From Alicyclobacillus herbarius DSM 13609 (GTDB taxonomy: Bacteria; Bacillota; Bacilli; Alicyclobacillales; Alicyclobacillaceae), in NCBI RefSeq assembly GCF_000430585.1, contig NZ_AUMH01000016.1:29584-93583 (forward strand): DNA of 64,000 nt. The letters run 5' to 3'. Every line of letters begins with the position of its first letter. The stretch's first letter is position 1. Positions 42,726-51,768 of this stretch are shown here, piece after piece. A model generated the notes under the pieces. It saw nothing but the letters and a program-made list of their open reading frames with translations. It was not told the DNA's origin and ran no database searches. Position numbers and translations under genes: made by a program.

Positions 42726-44048
42726 TTATTGCTGCGCCTTCAAGTGTGCTTCGATGTTTCGCGATTCATACCGAATGCGTTCCACATCGAGGGTGAGCGG
42801 TTCCCGGTTGGAGAGCAGCTGTCGACCGGCTACAATCACGTCCGTCACATCATCGGCGCCCGCGGCGTAGACCACGTTGGAAAGTAGATCGAACCTCGGC
42901 ACGAAATGCGGGCTGTCCAAGTCCAGCAGGGTGATATCCGCCGCCGCACCGGGAGTTAAGGTGCCGTGACCTTTCGGTAAAAATACGCATTCTGCGCCTG
43001 TCTCAGTCGCCATCTCAAACGCAGCCGGGGCAGGCACAACCGTTGCGTCCATGAGATAACCTTTGTGTAGGGTTGCGGCCAAACGCATTTCCTCAAACAT
43101 ATCTAGGTTGTTGTTGCTGGCTGCGCCATCGGTGCCCAAACCGACAGAAACACCGGATGCTAACATTTTGCTCACGGGCGCAACCCCGGACCCAAGCTTG
43201 AGGTTGCTCTGTGGGTTATGCGCGACCCGAACCTGACGGCGAGCCATGAGCGCGATGTCTTCGTCGCTGACATGCACGCAATGCGCCGCTAACACAGGGA
43301 CATCGAACAAACCACACGACTCGGCGTGGGCGATCGGGGAGCGGCCGTACAGCTGAAAGCTCTGTTCAACTTCTGAGCGGGTCTCCGATAGGTGAATTTG
43401 TATCGGCACACCGAGTTCCCCAGCTAATTCCGCAATCTCGCGCAAATAATCAGGGGGACAGGTATACGGGGCGTGCGGCCCCAGTGTCACCGCGAGCCGG
43501 TCGCTGACCCCTTGCCACTGACCGACAAAGGCGCGTGAATTCGCGATTCCGTTCTTTCTTCCGGCCTCGTCTAAACCTACTACACCCCAGCTTAGGACGG
43601 CTCGCAGCCCGCTTTCCAAGACTGCTTCTGCGGCCGCGTGCATCTGAAAATACATATCCGTAAAGCAGGTTGTCCCGGAACGAATCATCTCCCAGCAGGC
43701 CAACTGCGTTCCCCAATAAATCGCGTCCCGGGTCAGTTTTGCTTCCAATGGATAGACCTTTTCCTCCAGCCAGCGCATGAGCGGAAGGTCATCCCCAGCG
43801 CCGCGCAGAAGTGTCATTGCCGCGTGTCCGTGCGTATTGATGAGTCCAGGAATCGCCAACGCGCGGGGCCTGCGAATGTATTGCACCGTTTCTGCGGTAT
43901 CCCCTCGTTCACCCAGGTGCATCCGGCTCGACTCGGGCCAGGGTTCCACCGCTTCAATTTTTCCGTCTGCGATGGTGATGCGCACGGGCTGATTGTACAC
44001 GCAATCCGATGCACAGACTGCAGCGCCCACGTCCAAGATGGTCTTCAT
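42726..44048 (-). CDS. mtaD: 5'-methylthioadenosine/S-adenosylhomocysteine deaminase (amidohydrolase)
   Basis: TRZ/ATZ-family amidohydrolase, 440 residues. Metal ligands lie in LINTHGHAAM, HLSETRSEVE (His), HCVHVSDED (His) and GTDGAASNNNLDM (Asp). MtaD deaminates methylthioadenosine or S-adenosylhomocysteine to inosyl products. The neighbours mtnA and mtnP on the same strand are methionine-salvage genes, which supports the assignment over a guanine deaminase or atrazine-type hydrolase. ATG follows AAAGGAAGCAGG. Confidence 0.85.
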   Translation of the reverse strand: MKTILDVGAAVCASDCVYNQPVRITIADGKIEAVEPWPESSRMHLGERGDTAETVQYIRRPRALAIPGLINTHGHAAMTLLRGAGDDLPLMRWLEEKVYPLEAKLTRDAIYWGTQLACWEMIRSGTTCFTDMYFQMHAAAEAVLESGLRAVLSWGVVGLDEAGRKNGIANSRAFVGQWQGVSDRLAVTLGPHAPYTCPPDYLREIAELAGELGVPIQIHLSETRSEVEQSFQLYGRSPIAHAESCGLFDVPVLAAHCVHVSDEDIALMARRQVRVAHNPQSNLKLGSGVAPVSKMLASGVSVGLGTDGAASNNNLDMFEEMRLAATLHKGYLMDATVVPAPAAFEMATETGAECVFLPKGHGTLTPGAAADITLLDLDSPHFVPRFDLLSNVVYAAGADDVTDVIVAGRQLLSNREPLTLDVERIRYESRNIEAHLKAQQ

Positions 44049-44090
44049 GTCCTGCTTCCTTTCTTTTACGAAGTCGTTCGGCCGGGCGCG

Positions 44091-45143
44091 TTAGGGTCTG
44101 ATGTCACCGAGGACGGTGGCGATTTTTTCGCGATCCGGCCGGTCAATGACCCCTTTTTCACAAATGATGGCCTGAATCAGTTCGTGCGGCGTGACATCGA
44201 AGGCCGGATGAGCTGCTGGGGTGCGCTCTGGCGCGATCCGGACCCCGGCAAAATGAGTGACTTCTTCCGGCGCCCGCTGCTCAATCGGAATTGCTGCCCC
44301 GTCCGCAATGGTCAAGTCAAACGTGGAAACGGGGGCAGCGACGTAAAAGGGAATCCGGTGATGATGAGCCAAGACGGCCACCGCGTAGGTCCCGATTTTA
44401 TTCGCCGTGTCTCCGTTGGCCGCAATGCGGTCCGCCCCGACGACGACGGCGTCAATCGCGCCTTGCTGCATATAGTACGCGGCCATACTGTCCGTAATCA
44501 GCAGGTGCGGGATGTTCTCTTGCCCCAATTCATAAGCGGTCAGCCGGGCTCCCTGCAAGTACGGGCGCGTTTCATCCACAAACACCCGGGCCAGCCGGCC
44601 CATTTCGTGCAGGGCTCGAATTACGCCTAATGCCGTCCCGTATCCGGCTGTCGCCAAAGACCCGGTGTTGCAGTGAGTCAAGATAGCCACCCGGCCGCGC
44701 CGGGCGATGAGCTTTGCCCCGTTGCGTCCGATTTGACGGTTGATTTCAATGTCTTCCTTGGCTATGTGGTCCGCTTCTGCGACGAGTGCCTTCTTCAGCA
44801 CATTTAGGTTGTCTCCGTCCCACGCCTCAAGGACGCGTTTCATGCGGCCAATGACCCAAAACAAGTTGACGGCCGTGGGACGGGTTTCCGCCATTTGTTT
44901 GCACACTCGCTCCAACTTATCCCGCACGGAAGCTGCCGACTCAGTCGCCGGCAACTGCAGCCCGCCAAGCGCGATTCCGTACGCGGCTGCGGCCGCAATT
45001 GCGGGCGCCCCGCGCACCTTCATATGGAGAATCGCATCCGCCACGTCCGCAGGTTGGGTAAATTCCTCCCAGACCTCTTCGTGCGGCAGCTTTCTCTGAT
45101 CGAGAAGTCGCAGGGACTGCCCTGTCCAGTTCAGCGCGTTCAG
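44091..45143 (-). CDS. mtnA: S-methyl-5-thioribose-1-phosphate isomerase, CTG start
   Basis: Methionine-salvage isomerase converting MTR-1-P to MTRu-1-P. Catalytic Cys is in THCNTGSLAT and Asp in VGADRIAANGDTANKIGTY. Homology extends upstream of the first ATG (45044) to NALNWTGQSLRLLDQRKLP. In that frame the only plausible start is the CTG at 45143: a stop codon closes the frame 18 bases upstream, and no ATG, GTG or TTG lies between. AGGGAGAG lies about eight bases before the CTG. The start is one base after the mtnP stop. Length from CTG is 350, like B. subtilis MtnA (353). Confidence 0.88.
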   Translation of the reverse strand: MNALNWTGQSLRLLDQRKLPHEEVWEEFTQPADVADAILHMKVRGAPAIAAAAAYGIALGGLQLPATESAASVRDKLERVCKQMAETRPTAVNLFWVIGRMKRVLEAWDGDNLNVLKKALVAEADHIAKEDIEINRQIGRNGAKLIARRGRVAILTHCNTGSLATAGYGTALGVIRALHEMGRLARVFVDETRPYLQGARLTAYELGQENIPHLLITDSMAAYYMQQGAIDAVVVGADRIAANGDTANKIGTYAVAVLAHHHRIPFYVAAPVSTFDLTIADGAAIPIEQRAPEEVTHFAGVRIAPERTPAAHPAFDVTPHELIQAIICEKGVIDRPDREKIATVLGDIRP

Positions 45144-45144
45144 G

Positions 45145-45945
45145 TCAGTTCTCTCCCTTTGTCAATTCTCCTTGCCCGCTGACGGCATGGGAACACGCAC
45201 AGGTGCGCGGCCCGTCCAGTTCGTCAATCACGGCAAAGAACCAGGTGCGAATCTTCTCCACGTTGGCCGCCATCTGTTCTACAACCTCTTGGTGGGTGAG
45301 CGGCGTGGACGAAAGCCCGGTTCCGTAATTGGTCACCATACAGACGGTGGCATAGCACAACTCGCACTCTTTCGCCAGAACCACCTCCGGAACACTGGTC
45401 ATGCCCACGACCGTGCCTCCCAGTGCGGCATACATGCGGATTTCCGCTGCCGTTTCAAAGCGTGGGCCGTCTGTACAAACGTATGTTCCACACGCGTGAA
45501 CGGCGATGCCGAGTTGGTCGGCTTTGTCACGCAAGTGATGACGAAGTCGTGCACAGTATGGATCGGACATGTCGACGTGGACCACCTTGCCCTGTTCAAA
45601 AAAGGTGAGTGGACGGGAGCGCGTGAAGTCCATAAAGTCGTCAACAATAACAAACGACCCAGGCTCCACCTCCCTGGTTAACGATCCGACCGCGGTCGTG
45701 GCAAGTACCTGTTCAACGCCGATCTCTTTTAACGCCCAGAGGTTGGCGCGGTAGTTGATTCGGTGCGGAGGAACCTGGTGGCCTCGTCCATGCCGTGGAA
45801 TGAAGGCAACGCTTTTATCGTGAAAGCGGCCAATGGTTACTTCACAGGTCCCGAATGGGGTCTCGATCTGATACGTTTCCGGTGCCTCTAAAAGGGCGGG
45901 ATCATACACACCGGTGCCACCGATAATCGCAAACTTTGCCTGCAT
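45145..45945 (-). CDS. mtnP: S-methyl-5'-thioadenosine phosphorylase
   Basis: Purine nucleoside phosphorylase family 2, 266 residues, cleaving methylthioadenosine to adenine and MTR-1-P, the substrate for the next gene mtnA. Signatures are IGGTGVYDPALLEAPE at the start, the phosphate site PRHGRGHQVPPHRINYRANL, TDGPRFETAAEIRMYAALGG and VGMTSVPEVVLAKECELCYA. ATG at 45945 follows ACAGGAGC. It is the first gene of the salvage operon. Confidence 0.94.
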   Translation of the reverse strand: MQAKFAIIGGTGVYDPALLEAPETYQIETPFGTCEVTIGRFHDKSVAFIPRHGRGHQVPPHRINYRANLWALKEIGVEQVLATTAVGSLTREVEPGSFVIVDDFMDFTRSRPLTFFEQGKVVHVDMSDPYCARLRHHLRDKADQLGIAVHACGTYVCTDGPRFETAAEIRMYAALGGTVVGMTSVPEVVLAKECELCYATVCMVTNYGTGLSSTPLTHQEVVEQMAANVEKIRTWFFAVIDELDGPRTCACSHAVSGQGELTKGEN

Positions 45946-46024
45946 GGATTCGCTCCTGTTTTCGCTTATGTATCGAATTCAATTTGCCGAACGAAGGCTT
46001 GGTTTGTCCGGCGGGATGGTTCAA

Positions 46025-46933
46025 TTATACGGGATTGGGCGAGAAATTGGCAGTCTGCGAGAGAAAACGCAAAATCTCATGTAAATTGGCCGCAGGCGGA
46101 TTGAAGATGTCCCCCATCCGCTGTACGCGCGCCGGCATGTTATCAATCCGAAACCATTCCGGCATCGCTCCGCGGGTTAACTCTTCCCAAGTCACGGGGG
46201 CGGAAACGGTAGCCTGTTCGGTGGCGCGCGCGCTGTAAGGCGCAATCAGCGTCCGGTGATGGCCAAACTGGGGGTAGTCGACATACACCTTGTCCCCTCG
46301 GTCACGCCGGCGCCGCTCCAAGGTCACCACGCGCGGTAATCGCTGTCGTAGGTACTCGGCCACCAGACGCGTAAATCGGCGGGTTTCCTGATAGGTATGT
46401 CCGGGCGTCAGGGGAATAAACACCTGCAGCCCAGTGGCGCCCGAGGTCTTCGCGACATGGGGCAGACCGAGCCCATCCAGCAAGTCGTGCAGCACCATGG
46501 CCACCTCCCGCACCGGCTCGAAACCCGGGACGGACGGATCGAGATCAAACGCTAAGGCGATGGGCTCTTGTTCGTTCTGAACGCGGGCAAATCCCACATG
46601 GATCTCCAGGCAGGCTAGGTTGGCCAACCAAACCAAGGTTTGCTCAGAATCTACCAGCACGTAGTGGATGTGCGCCTGACGTTCCTCCGACCATACGGGA
46701 ACGGTATGGACCCATTCCGGGGCACCTGGAGGTACGTCTCGTTGATAAAAGGCGTGGCCTTCAATACCGTCTGGAAAACGAATCATCGTGATGGGCCTGT
46801 CTGCCAAGTGCGGGAGTATGTAAGGGGCCATGGCGAGCAAATACTTGGCGTAATCCGCTTTGCGAATCCCGGCCTTGGGCCAGAGCAGTTTATCCGGATG
46901 GGTGAAAACGACGTGTTTTATGCGCGTGCCCAT
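46025..46933 (-). CDS. ligD (polymerase part): LigD-type primase-polymerase domain protein (stand-alone)
   Basis: Archaeo-eukaryotic primase-like polymerase of bacterial NHEJ, 302 residues, here a separate protein. Signature segments are THPDKLLWPKAGIRKADYAK, GHAFYQRDVPPGAPEWVHTV, the catalytic acidic motif AFDLDPS, and KTSGATGLQVFIPL. It fills in or adds nucleotides at breaks held by Ku. ATG at 46933 follows GGGAGGTG. The ligase gene is divergent across ~90 bases and Ku lies just beyond, so the multidomain LigD found in many bacteria is split in two. Confidence 0.9.
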   Translation of the reverse strand: MGTRIKHVVFTHPDKLLWPKAGIRKADYAKYLLAMAPYILPHLADRPITMIRFPDGIEGHAFYQRDVPPGAPEWVHTVPVWSEERQAHIHYVLVDSEQTLVWLANLACLEIHVGFARVQNEQEPIALAFDLDPSVPGFEPVREVAMVLHDLLDGLGLPHVAKTSGATGLQVFIPLTPGHTYQETRRFTRLVAEYLRQRLPRVVTLERRRRDRGDKVYVDYPQFGHHRTLIAPYSARATEQATVSAPVTWEELTRGAMPEWFRIDNMPARVQRMGDIFNPPAANLHEILRFLSQTANFSPNPV

Positions 46934-47021
46934 CTTCGCACACCTCCCTTGTGCTCTTACTGTGTCAATTGAACCGGGGATTTGATGCAAGCAATCGCTG
47001 CCAGAGGAGGAGTGAAACGAT

Positions 47022-47885
47022 ATGGATTCCTTGTTCGGGCTTAGGCCGATGGAACCCATCCTAAAGCCTGCTCCCAACCAAGGACCTGAATTTCATTTTC
47101 AGGTTAAATGGGATGGGGTTCGATTGTTGATGGAACGGCAAGGCGATGCGATTCGTCTCTGGAACCGAAAGGGACGGGACCGAACCAAGACGTATCCGGA
47201 ATTGGTCAACTGGGCTTTGGCACAGTTGACGGAATTTTTTGTCTTGGACGGGGAAGTGATAAGCCTTGGCACAAATGGAAAGCCGCAGTTTCGTCAGGTC
47301 CTGCGCCGAGACTTAGCGCACCGGCCACGAACAGACATCCCGATTGTCTATGTCGTGTTCGACTGTCTTTCTGTCCGCGGGACTTCGCTTTTCGACCAGG
47401 GATTTGAAGTTCGACAGGAACAACTACGCCAGGTCGTAAGCCAGTCGGGGTTGGTTCAGGTCAGCGACAACTTCTCGGATGGGAACGCGTTGTACGAGCG
47501 CATGCAGGAACTCGGCATGGAAGGAATCGTCGCCAAGCGGGCCGGAAGCTACTACTACCCAGGAGAGAAGCGAGCGGAATGGCAGAAAGTGAAGTGTTGG
47601 CGGTACATTACCCTGGACGGGCTGTATCTCGTCACGCGCGATGGACGACCTGCCTCCGTCGTTGTCGGGGAACGGCCGGACCTTTCCCATCCGGCCGGCG
47701 CTGTGGCGACAGGAATCGACAAAAAAGATTGGGTGAAATTGGCGGCTTGTTCCGCTTCCCCAGAGCCGCATCGCCCCGATTGGCGTGCTCTACCGCCGGG
47801 AATTCGCTTCGTCATTCGTTACCTCGAATGGACGGATACGGCAATGCTGCGACACCCGGTGGTCGTGCGGATCGAGTGGCCGTAG
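47022..47885 (+). CDS. ligD (ligase part): ATP-dependent DNA ligase (LigD ligase domain protein)
   Basis: ATP-dependent ligase of 287 residues for non-homologous end joining. The adenylated lysine is K29 in FQVKWDGVRLL; further motifs are DGEVISL, GMEGIVAKRAGSYYYPG and AEWQKVK (motifs III-V), then the OB-fold with a YLEWT motif. No polymerase or phosphoesterase domain is attached. ATG follows AGAGGAGGAG. It converges with ku, 34 bases apart, and is divergent from the polymerase gene. Confidence 0.9.
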   Translation: MDSLFGLRPMEPILKPAPNQGPEFHFQVKWDGVRLLMERQGDAIRLWNRKGRDRTKTYPELVNWALAQLTEFFVLDGEVISLGTNGKPQFRQVLRRDLAHRPRTDIPIVYVVFDCLSVRGTSLFDQGFEVRQEQLRQVVSQSGLVQVSDNFSDGNALYERMQELGMEGIVAKRAGSYYYPGEKRAEWQKVKCWRYITLDGLYLVTRDGRPASVVVGERPDLSHPAGAVATGIDKKDWVKLAACSASPEPHRPDWRALPPGIRFVIRYLEWTDTAMLRHPVVVRIEWP

Positions 47886-47919
47886 CCCGTTCGTGTACGG
47901 CGCCAAAGGGGGCGTATTC

Positions 47920-48771
47920 TTATGAACTTCGCTTTCGTCGTGTCCGCTTCGGTTTCACGCTCTCCGTCAGCGCTGCGGCAGCAGTTGGGGCAAGCGGGGT
48001 TCCTTTGGCCTCCGATGTTCGACGAATGCTCTCCTGCAACGCTTGCATCAGGTCGACAATATTGGTCTCTGGTTCGGCGGCCGCCGGCGCCACAACCTGC
48101 TTGTTCTCCAATTTCTGCTGAATCATGGCCAACAACGTCTCGCGGCGTTCGTCCGTGTATTTTTCCGGCTGAAAGGGTCCGGCTAGCTGCTCGACGAGCA
48201 TGACCGCCATGTCCAGTTCCTGCTGGCTGACGTCTGGGATTGGTTCTGGGGTCGGCAGTTCCTGGGTACTGCGCACTTCAGCAGGCCAAAACAAGGTTTC
48301 AACCACGAGCACATCCCCGTAAATACGAACACAAGCCAGCGTTTCCGAATTGCGCAGGACGGTTTTCGCAATGGCGCACTTGCTTGTTTCGCGCATCGCC
48401 TTCTGTAGCAGTTGATAGGCCTTGGTTCCCGCCGGCTCCGGGGATAAATAATACGTTTTGTCGTAATACACCGGATCGATATCGGAAAGGTTCACAAAAT
48501 CGACAATATCAATCGTATGTGACCGCGTCTTTTCGACCTGTTTCCAGTCTTCCTCGTCGAGGACGACAAACCGGTTTGGCTCGTATTCATACCCGCGGAC
48601 AATCTCAGCCCATTCAACCGGGCGCTCACAGTGCGGACAAGTCCGCGTGTACTGAATCGGAGTCTTACACTCGCGGTGTAAATATCGAAATTTCAGGTCT
48701 TTTGACTCGGTGGCGGCAAACATTCGCACGGGTACGTTGACCAGTCCAAAGCTGACCGCTCCCTTCCACAT
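47920..48771 (-). CDS. ku: Ku DNA end-binding protein
   Basis: Homodimeric Ku of NHEJ, ~283 residues. The beta-barrel ring begins with MWKGAVSFGLVNVPVRMFAA and contains LHRECKTPIQYTRTCPHCER and YYDKTYYLSPEPAGTKAY. The C-terminus is extended and basic, ending KPKRTRRKRSS, as in many bacterial Ku proteins that recruit LigD. ATG at 48771 is preferred (AGGTG a few bases upstream); GTG at 48780 is the alternative. It sits between the split LigD genes and dinG. Confidence 0.92.
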   Translation of the reverse strand: MWKGAVSFGLVNVPVRMFAATESKDLKFRYLHRECKTPIQYTRTCPHCERPVEWAEIVRGYEYEPNRFVVLDEEDWKQVEKTRSHTIDIVDFVNLSDIDPVYYDKTYYLSPEPAGTKAYQLLQKAMRETSKCAIAKTVLRNSETLACVRIYGDVLVVETLFWPAEVRSTQELPTPEPIPDVSQQELDMAVMLVEQLAGPFQPEKYTDERRETLLAMIQQKLENKQVVAPAAAEPETNIVDLMQALQESIRRTSEAKGTPLAPTAAAALTESVKPKRTRRKRSS

Positions 48772-48813
48772 TGCGTGCACCTGGCATCGCCCCTCTCCCT
48801 ATCGATGCACAGG

Positions 48814-51666
48814 TTAGTCTGCGACGCGGGAGGTTTGGCATGCGTTCTCCGATTGAAAGAAGGCGCCGATTTTGGACAGGACTTCCGCCTCTGGCCCAAC
48901 GACGGGACGCACCCCATCCAACGAGCGCAGGAACACGCGCCCATAGCGGCTCTGCACCAACCGCGTGTCGTAGACCACCACGGCTCCCCGGTCGGACGTG
49001 GTGCGGATGAGGCGGCCAAACCCCTGGCGAAAGCGGACCACAGCTTCCGGCAGACTGGCCTGCCAGAAGGCGCTCTTTCCGTTTCGCTCCAGTTGTTCGT
49101 GCCGCGCCTCGGTCACCGGATGCGTGGGCGGCGCAAAGGGGAGCCGCACAATCACCAAGGTGCGGAGTTGGTCTCCTGGAAGATCAATCCCTTCCCAAAA
49201 GGATTGGGCGCCGAACAGGACACCCTGGTCATGTGTTCGGTAAGCCTCCAAAATCTGTGTTCGGCTGCCGTCCAAGCCTTGCGCAAACAATTCGCAGCCC
49301 ACTTCCGCCAGGGCAGCGCGCGCCTTTGCGGCTACCGCCCGCAACAGCTGGTGGCTGGTGAAGAGGGCCAACACCTTGCCCCGGCTCATTTCGGCCAATC
49401 GCACCAACGAAGGGGTCAGCCAACGGGCCGCTTCGTCCGGCCCCAATCGGGCCAGTTCGGGGACATCATTGGGGACACACAAAAGGACCTGCTCGCGCAG
49501 GCGAAACGGGGATGCCACACGCACCTCCGACAGTTTTCCCGCATCCGCGAAGGTCTTTAGCCCGAGACGGTCTTTGATGTAGTTGAACCGGCCTTCCACC
49601 GACAAGGTAGCAGAGGTCAAAACCACGGAGCTTTTCTTGCTGAATAGCCGCTCTTCGAGGATAGACGCAATGCTAAGCGGCGTCCGGTGCAGGTTCACGC
49701 CCCGCCATCCCGTGCGAGCGCCGGTGGTCTCGGCGGATCGTTCAATCCACGTCACCCAGTCCGACGATTCCTCCAGGGCGTTTCCCAGCGTGTCAATGGC
49801 TCCGCCGAGGACCGGAAAGTACCCGACCGCATCCAGGAGTCGGGCGGCCGTCTCGTCATCCTCCACAGCCGCGGCCTCGGCCAGTCGCGTCAACTTGGGC
49901 TCCGCACGGCGCCAGAGCTCTGTGAGCTGATGAACGACCTGTTCGTAACGTGTCCACGCCGACTGCTTACGCATCTCTGCTGACACCCGTACCTCGTTAG
50001 TATGCGCAGGCAGCAGTTGATGCAAAAAGGCGAAGACTTGTTCAAACTGGGTTTCCATCTGCGCGCAGATGTCGATGAGTTCCATCACGGCTTCCACCAG
50101 TGCGTGGTGTCCCCGCTCCGTCAGGCGGATCTGCAATTCCGGGAGCACGCCTTGACGGCCACGATCGCGCACGAGACGAGCCAACAGGGCGTGTAGGTGA
50201 CCAGAACGCACCTCATCCTCCAGTTGGCGTGTCGCTTCTTCCTCCAGGTGATGGGCTTCATCCAGAATCAGTTTTTCGTAAGGCGGCAGTACGCGATGGT
50301 CTGCCTTCAGGTCGGTCATGACCAACGCGTGGTTGGTGACCACGATGTCTGCTTCATACGCTTTGGCGCGTGCCCGAAAGTAGTAGCACGGCTTGAAGAA
50401 CGGGCACCGCTTGTTGATGCAGGTTTCACTCTCACTCTGTACGCGCGGCCACACGCTCTGTTCGGACCCGGACAGCGCGAGCTCCTCCCGGCTCCCCGAT
50501 TCGGTTTCCGTCAACCAAACCAGCATCCGCATATACGCCCGAATTTCCTCCGGGTTGTTCGTCCATCCGAGCATCGCGACCTCGTGCCGGAGTTTGCGCA
50601 TGCAGAGATAGTGCGTCCGCCCCTTGAACACGGTCAAACGCAGGGGCTCTGGAATCACCTTGCGCAGGGTGGGGAAATCCCGCTCAGCGATTTGGTCCTG
50701 CAAGGCGATGGTATGTGTGGAAATCACGACCCGAGTGTCATGGCGTCTTGCGTATAGGGCGGCTGGAATGAGATAGGCTAACGATTTCCCCGTCCCGGTC
50801 CCCGCCTCTGCGATGAGGTGTAGGTCTTCCGCCAGGGACTTGGCCACCTCGACCACCATCTTCTGTTGACCTGGGCGGACTTCAAATCCAGGCAAGGCCT
50901 CGGCCAGCGGGCTGTTCGAGGACAGTAGCTGGGCGGACTCAGATTTCCAATCCTCGGTTTGATCGGAGGAGGATGGGCGGTCCTCAAGCCACGGCTGTGG
51001 GGAACGAAAGACCAGGTCTTCCACGACTTCTACCCCGTTTACGTCCGCGCCTTGGGACTCCTGCTGTTGCTGGTCTACCAACTCGGCAAACCATGCCCCG
51101 GTAACGCCCGAATACAGGCTGGCGAGCCTCACCAGCGTCTGCAGTGTCACCTGCGGTAAACGCTTTGCCTGTGTCGCCAAGGCGGTCAGCGCATGGGCCG
51201 TGACTTCAGCATCTGCCAAAGCCCGATGCGGGGTCCGCACGGGGATGTTGTACCGCCTGGCCAAGTCAATCAACCGGTGTTCTCGCGCCTGCGGGCAGAG
51301 AATGCGTGATAAATGTAGTGTATCCAATGCGTCTTCCGACACGGGCAGTACGTAGCCGAACGCCTCACAGGCGGCGTGCAAAAAGCCGAGGTCAAACTCG
51401 ATATGGTGACCAGCCAAGACATGGCCCTCAAGAAAAGAGAGAAGGCGGGGCAATACGTCGGCCATCGGCGGCGCGTGCATCAGGTCGGCCGGGGAAAGCC
51501 CGGTCAGTTCGAAGATGGCCGCATCTACTTTGGAGGCCGGGCGAATCAAGCTGTGGAACGTCTCTCCGATCTGGCCGTCAATCCATTCCACGGCGCCGAT
51601 TTCCAAGATTTCATGACGATCCGGAGACAATCCGGTGGTTTCTAGATCCAATACGACGAACTTCAC
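48814..51666 (-). CDS. dinG: DinG-family protein: DEDDh exonuclease fused to XPD-like helicase
   Basis: A 950-residue protein with an N-terminal 3'-5' exonuclease of the epsilon type (VVLDLETTGLSPDRHEIL, then HHIEFDLGFL) and a superfamily 2 helicase: EAGTGTGKSLAYLIPA (Walker A), ILDEAHHLEEEA (DEAH box), VLTSATLS and QGFGRLIRTTSDRGAVVVYD. The four cysteines of an iron-sulfur cluster are not evident: only CINKRCPFFKPC gives a triad. This fusion form is the usual one in Bacillus, where the protein acts mainly as a nuclease. GTG at 51666 follows GGCAGGGGG. birA-cca follow the Bacillus order. Confidence 0.9.
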   Translation of the reverse strand: MKFVVLDLETTGLSPDRHEILEIGAVEWIDGQIGETFHSLIRPASKVDAAIFELTGLSPADLMHAPPMADVLPRLLSFLEGHVLAGHHIEFDLGFLHAACEAFGYVLPVSEDALDTLHLSRILCPQAREHRLIDLARRYNIPVRTPHRALADAEVTAHALTALATQAKRLPQVTLQTLVRLASLYSGVTGAWFAELVDQQQQESQGADVNGVEVVEDLVFRSPQPWLEDRPSSSDQTEDWKSESAQLLSSNSPLAEALPGFEVRPGQQKMVVEVAKSLAEDLHLIAEAGTGTGKSLAYLIPAALYARRHDTRVVISTHTIALQDQIAERDFPTLRKVIPEPLRLTVFKGRTHYLCMRKLRHEVAMLGWTNNPEEIRAYMRMLVWLTETESGSREELALSGSEQSVWPRVQSESETCINKRCPFFKPCYYFRARAKAYEADIVVTNHALVMTDLKADHRVLPPYEKLILDEAHHLEEEATRQLEDEVRSGHLHALLARLVRDRGRQGVLPELQIRLTERGHHALVEAVMELIDICAQMETQFEQVFAFLHQLLPAHTNEVRVSAEMRKQSAWTRYEQVVHQLTELWRRAEPKLTRLAEAAAVEDDETAARLLDAVGYFPVLGGAIDTLGNALEESSDWVTWIERSAETTGARTGWRGVNLHRTPLSIASILEERLFSKKSSVVLTSATLSVEGRFNYIKDRLGLKTFADAGKLSEVRVASPFRLREQVLLCVPNDVPELARLGPDEAARWLTPSLVRLAEMSRGKVLALFTSHQLLRAVAAKARAALAEVGCELFAQGLDGSRTQILEAYRTHDQGVLFGAQSFWEGIDLPGDQLRTLVIVRLPFAPPTHPVTEARHEQLERNGKSAFWQASLPEAVVRFRQGFGRLIRTTSDRGAVVVYDTRLVQSRYGRVFLRSLDGVRPVVGPEAEVLSKIGAFFQSENACQTSRVAD

Positions 51667-51768
51667 ACCCGTTGGCCCCCTGCCTGTCGATTGCCCTTAT
51701 TGTATCAAAACCGGTCAACCGACCCAGACCCATCGAATCGAGTTCGTTTATTTCCCTTCCGGACACCC

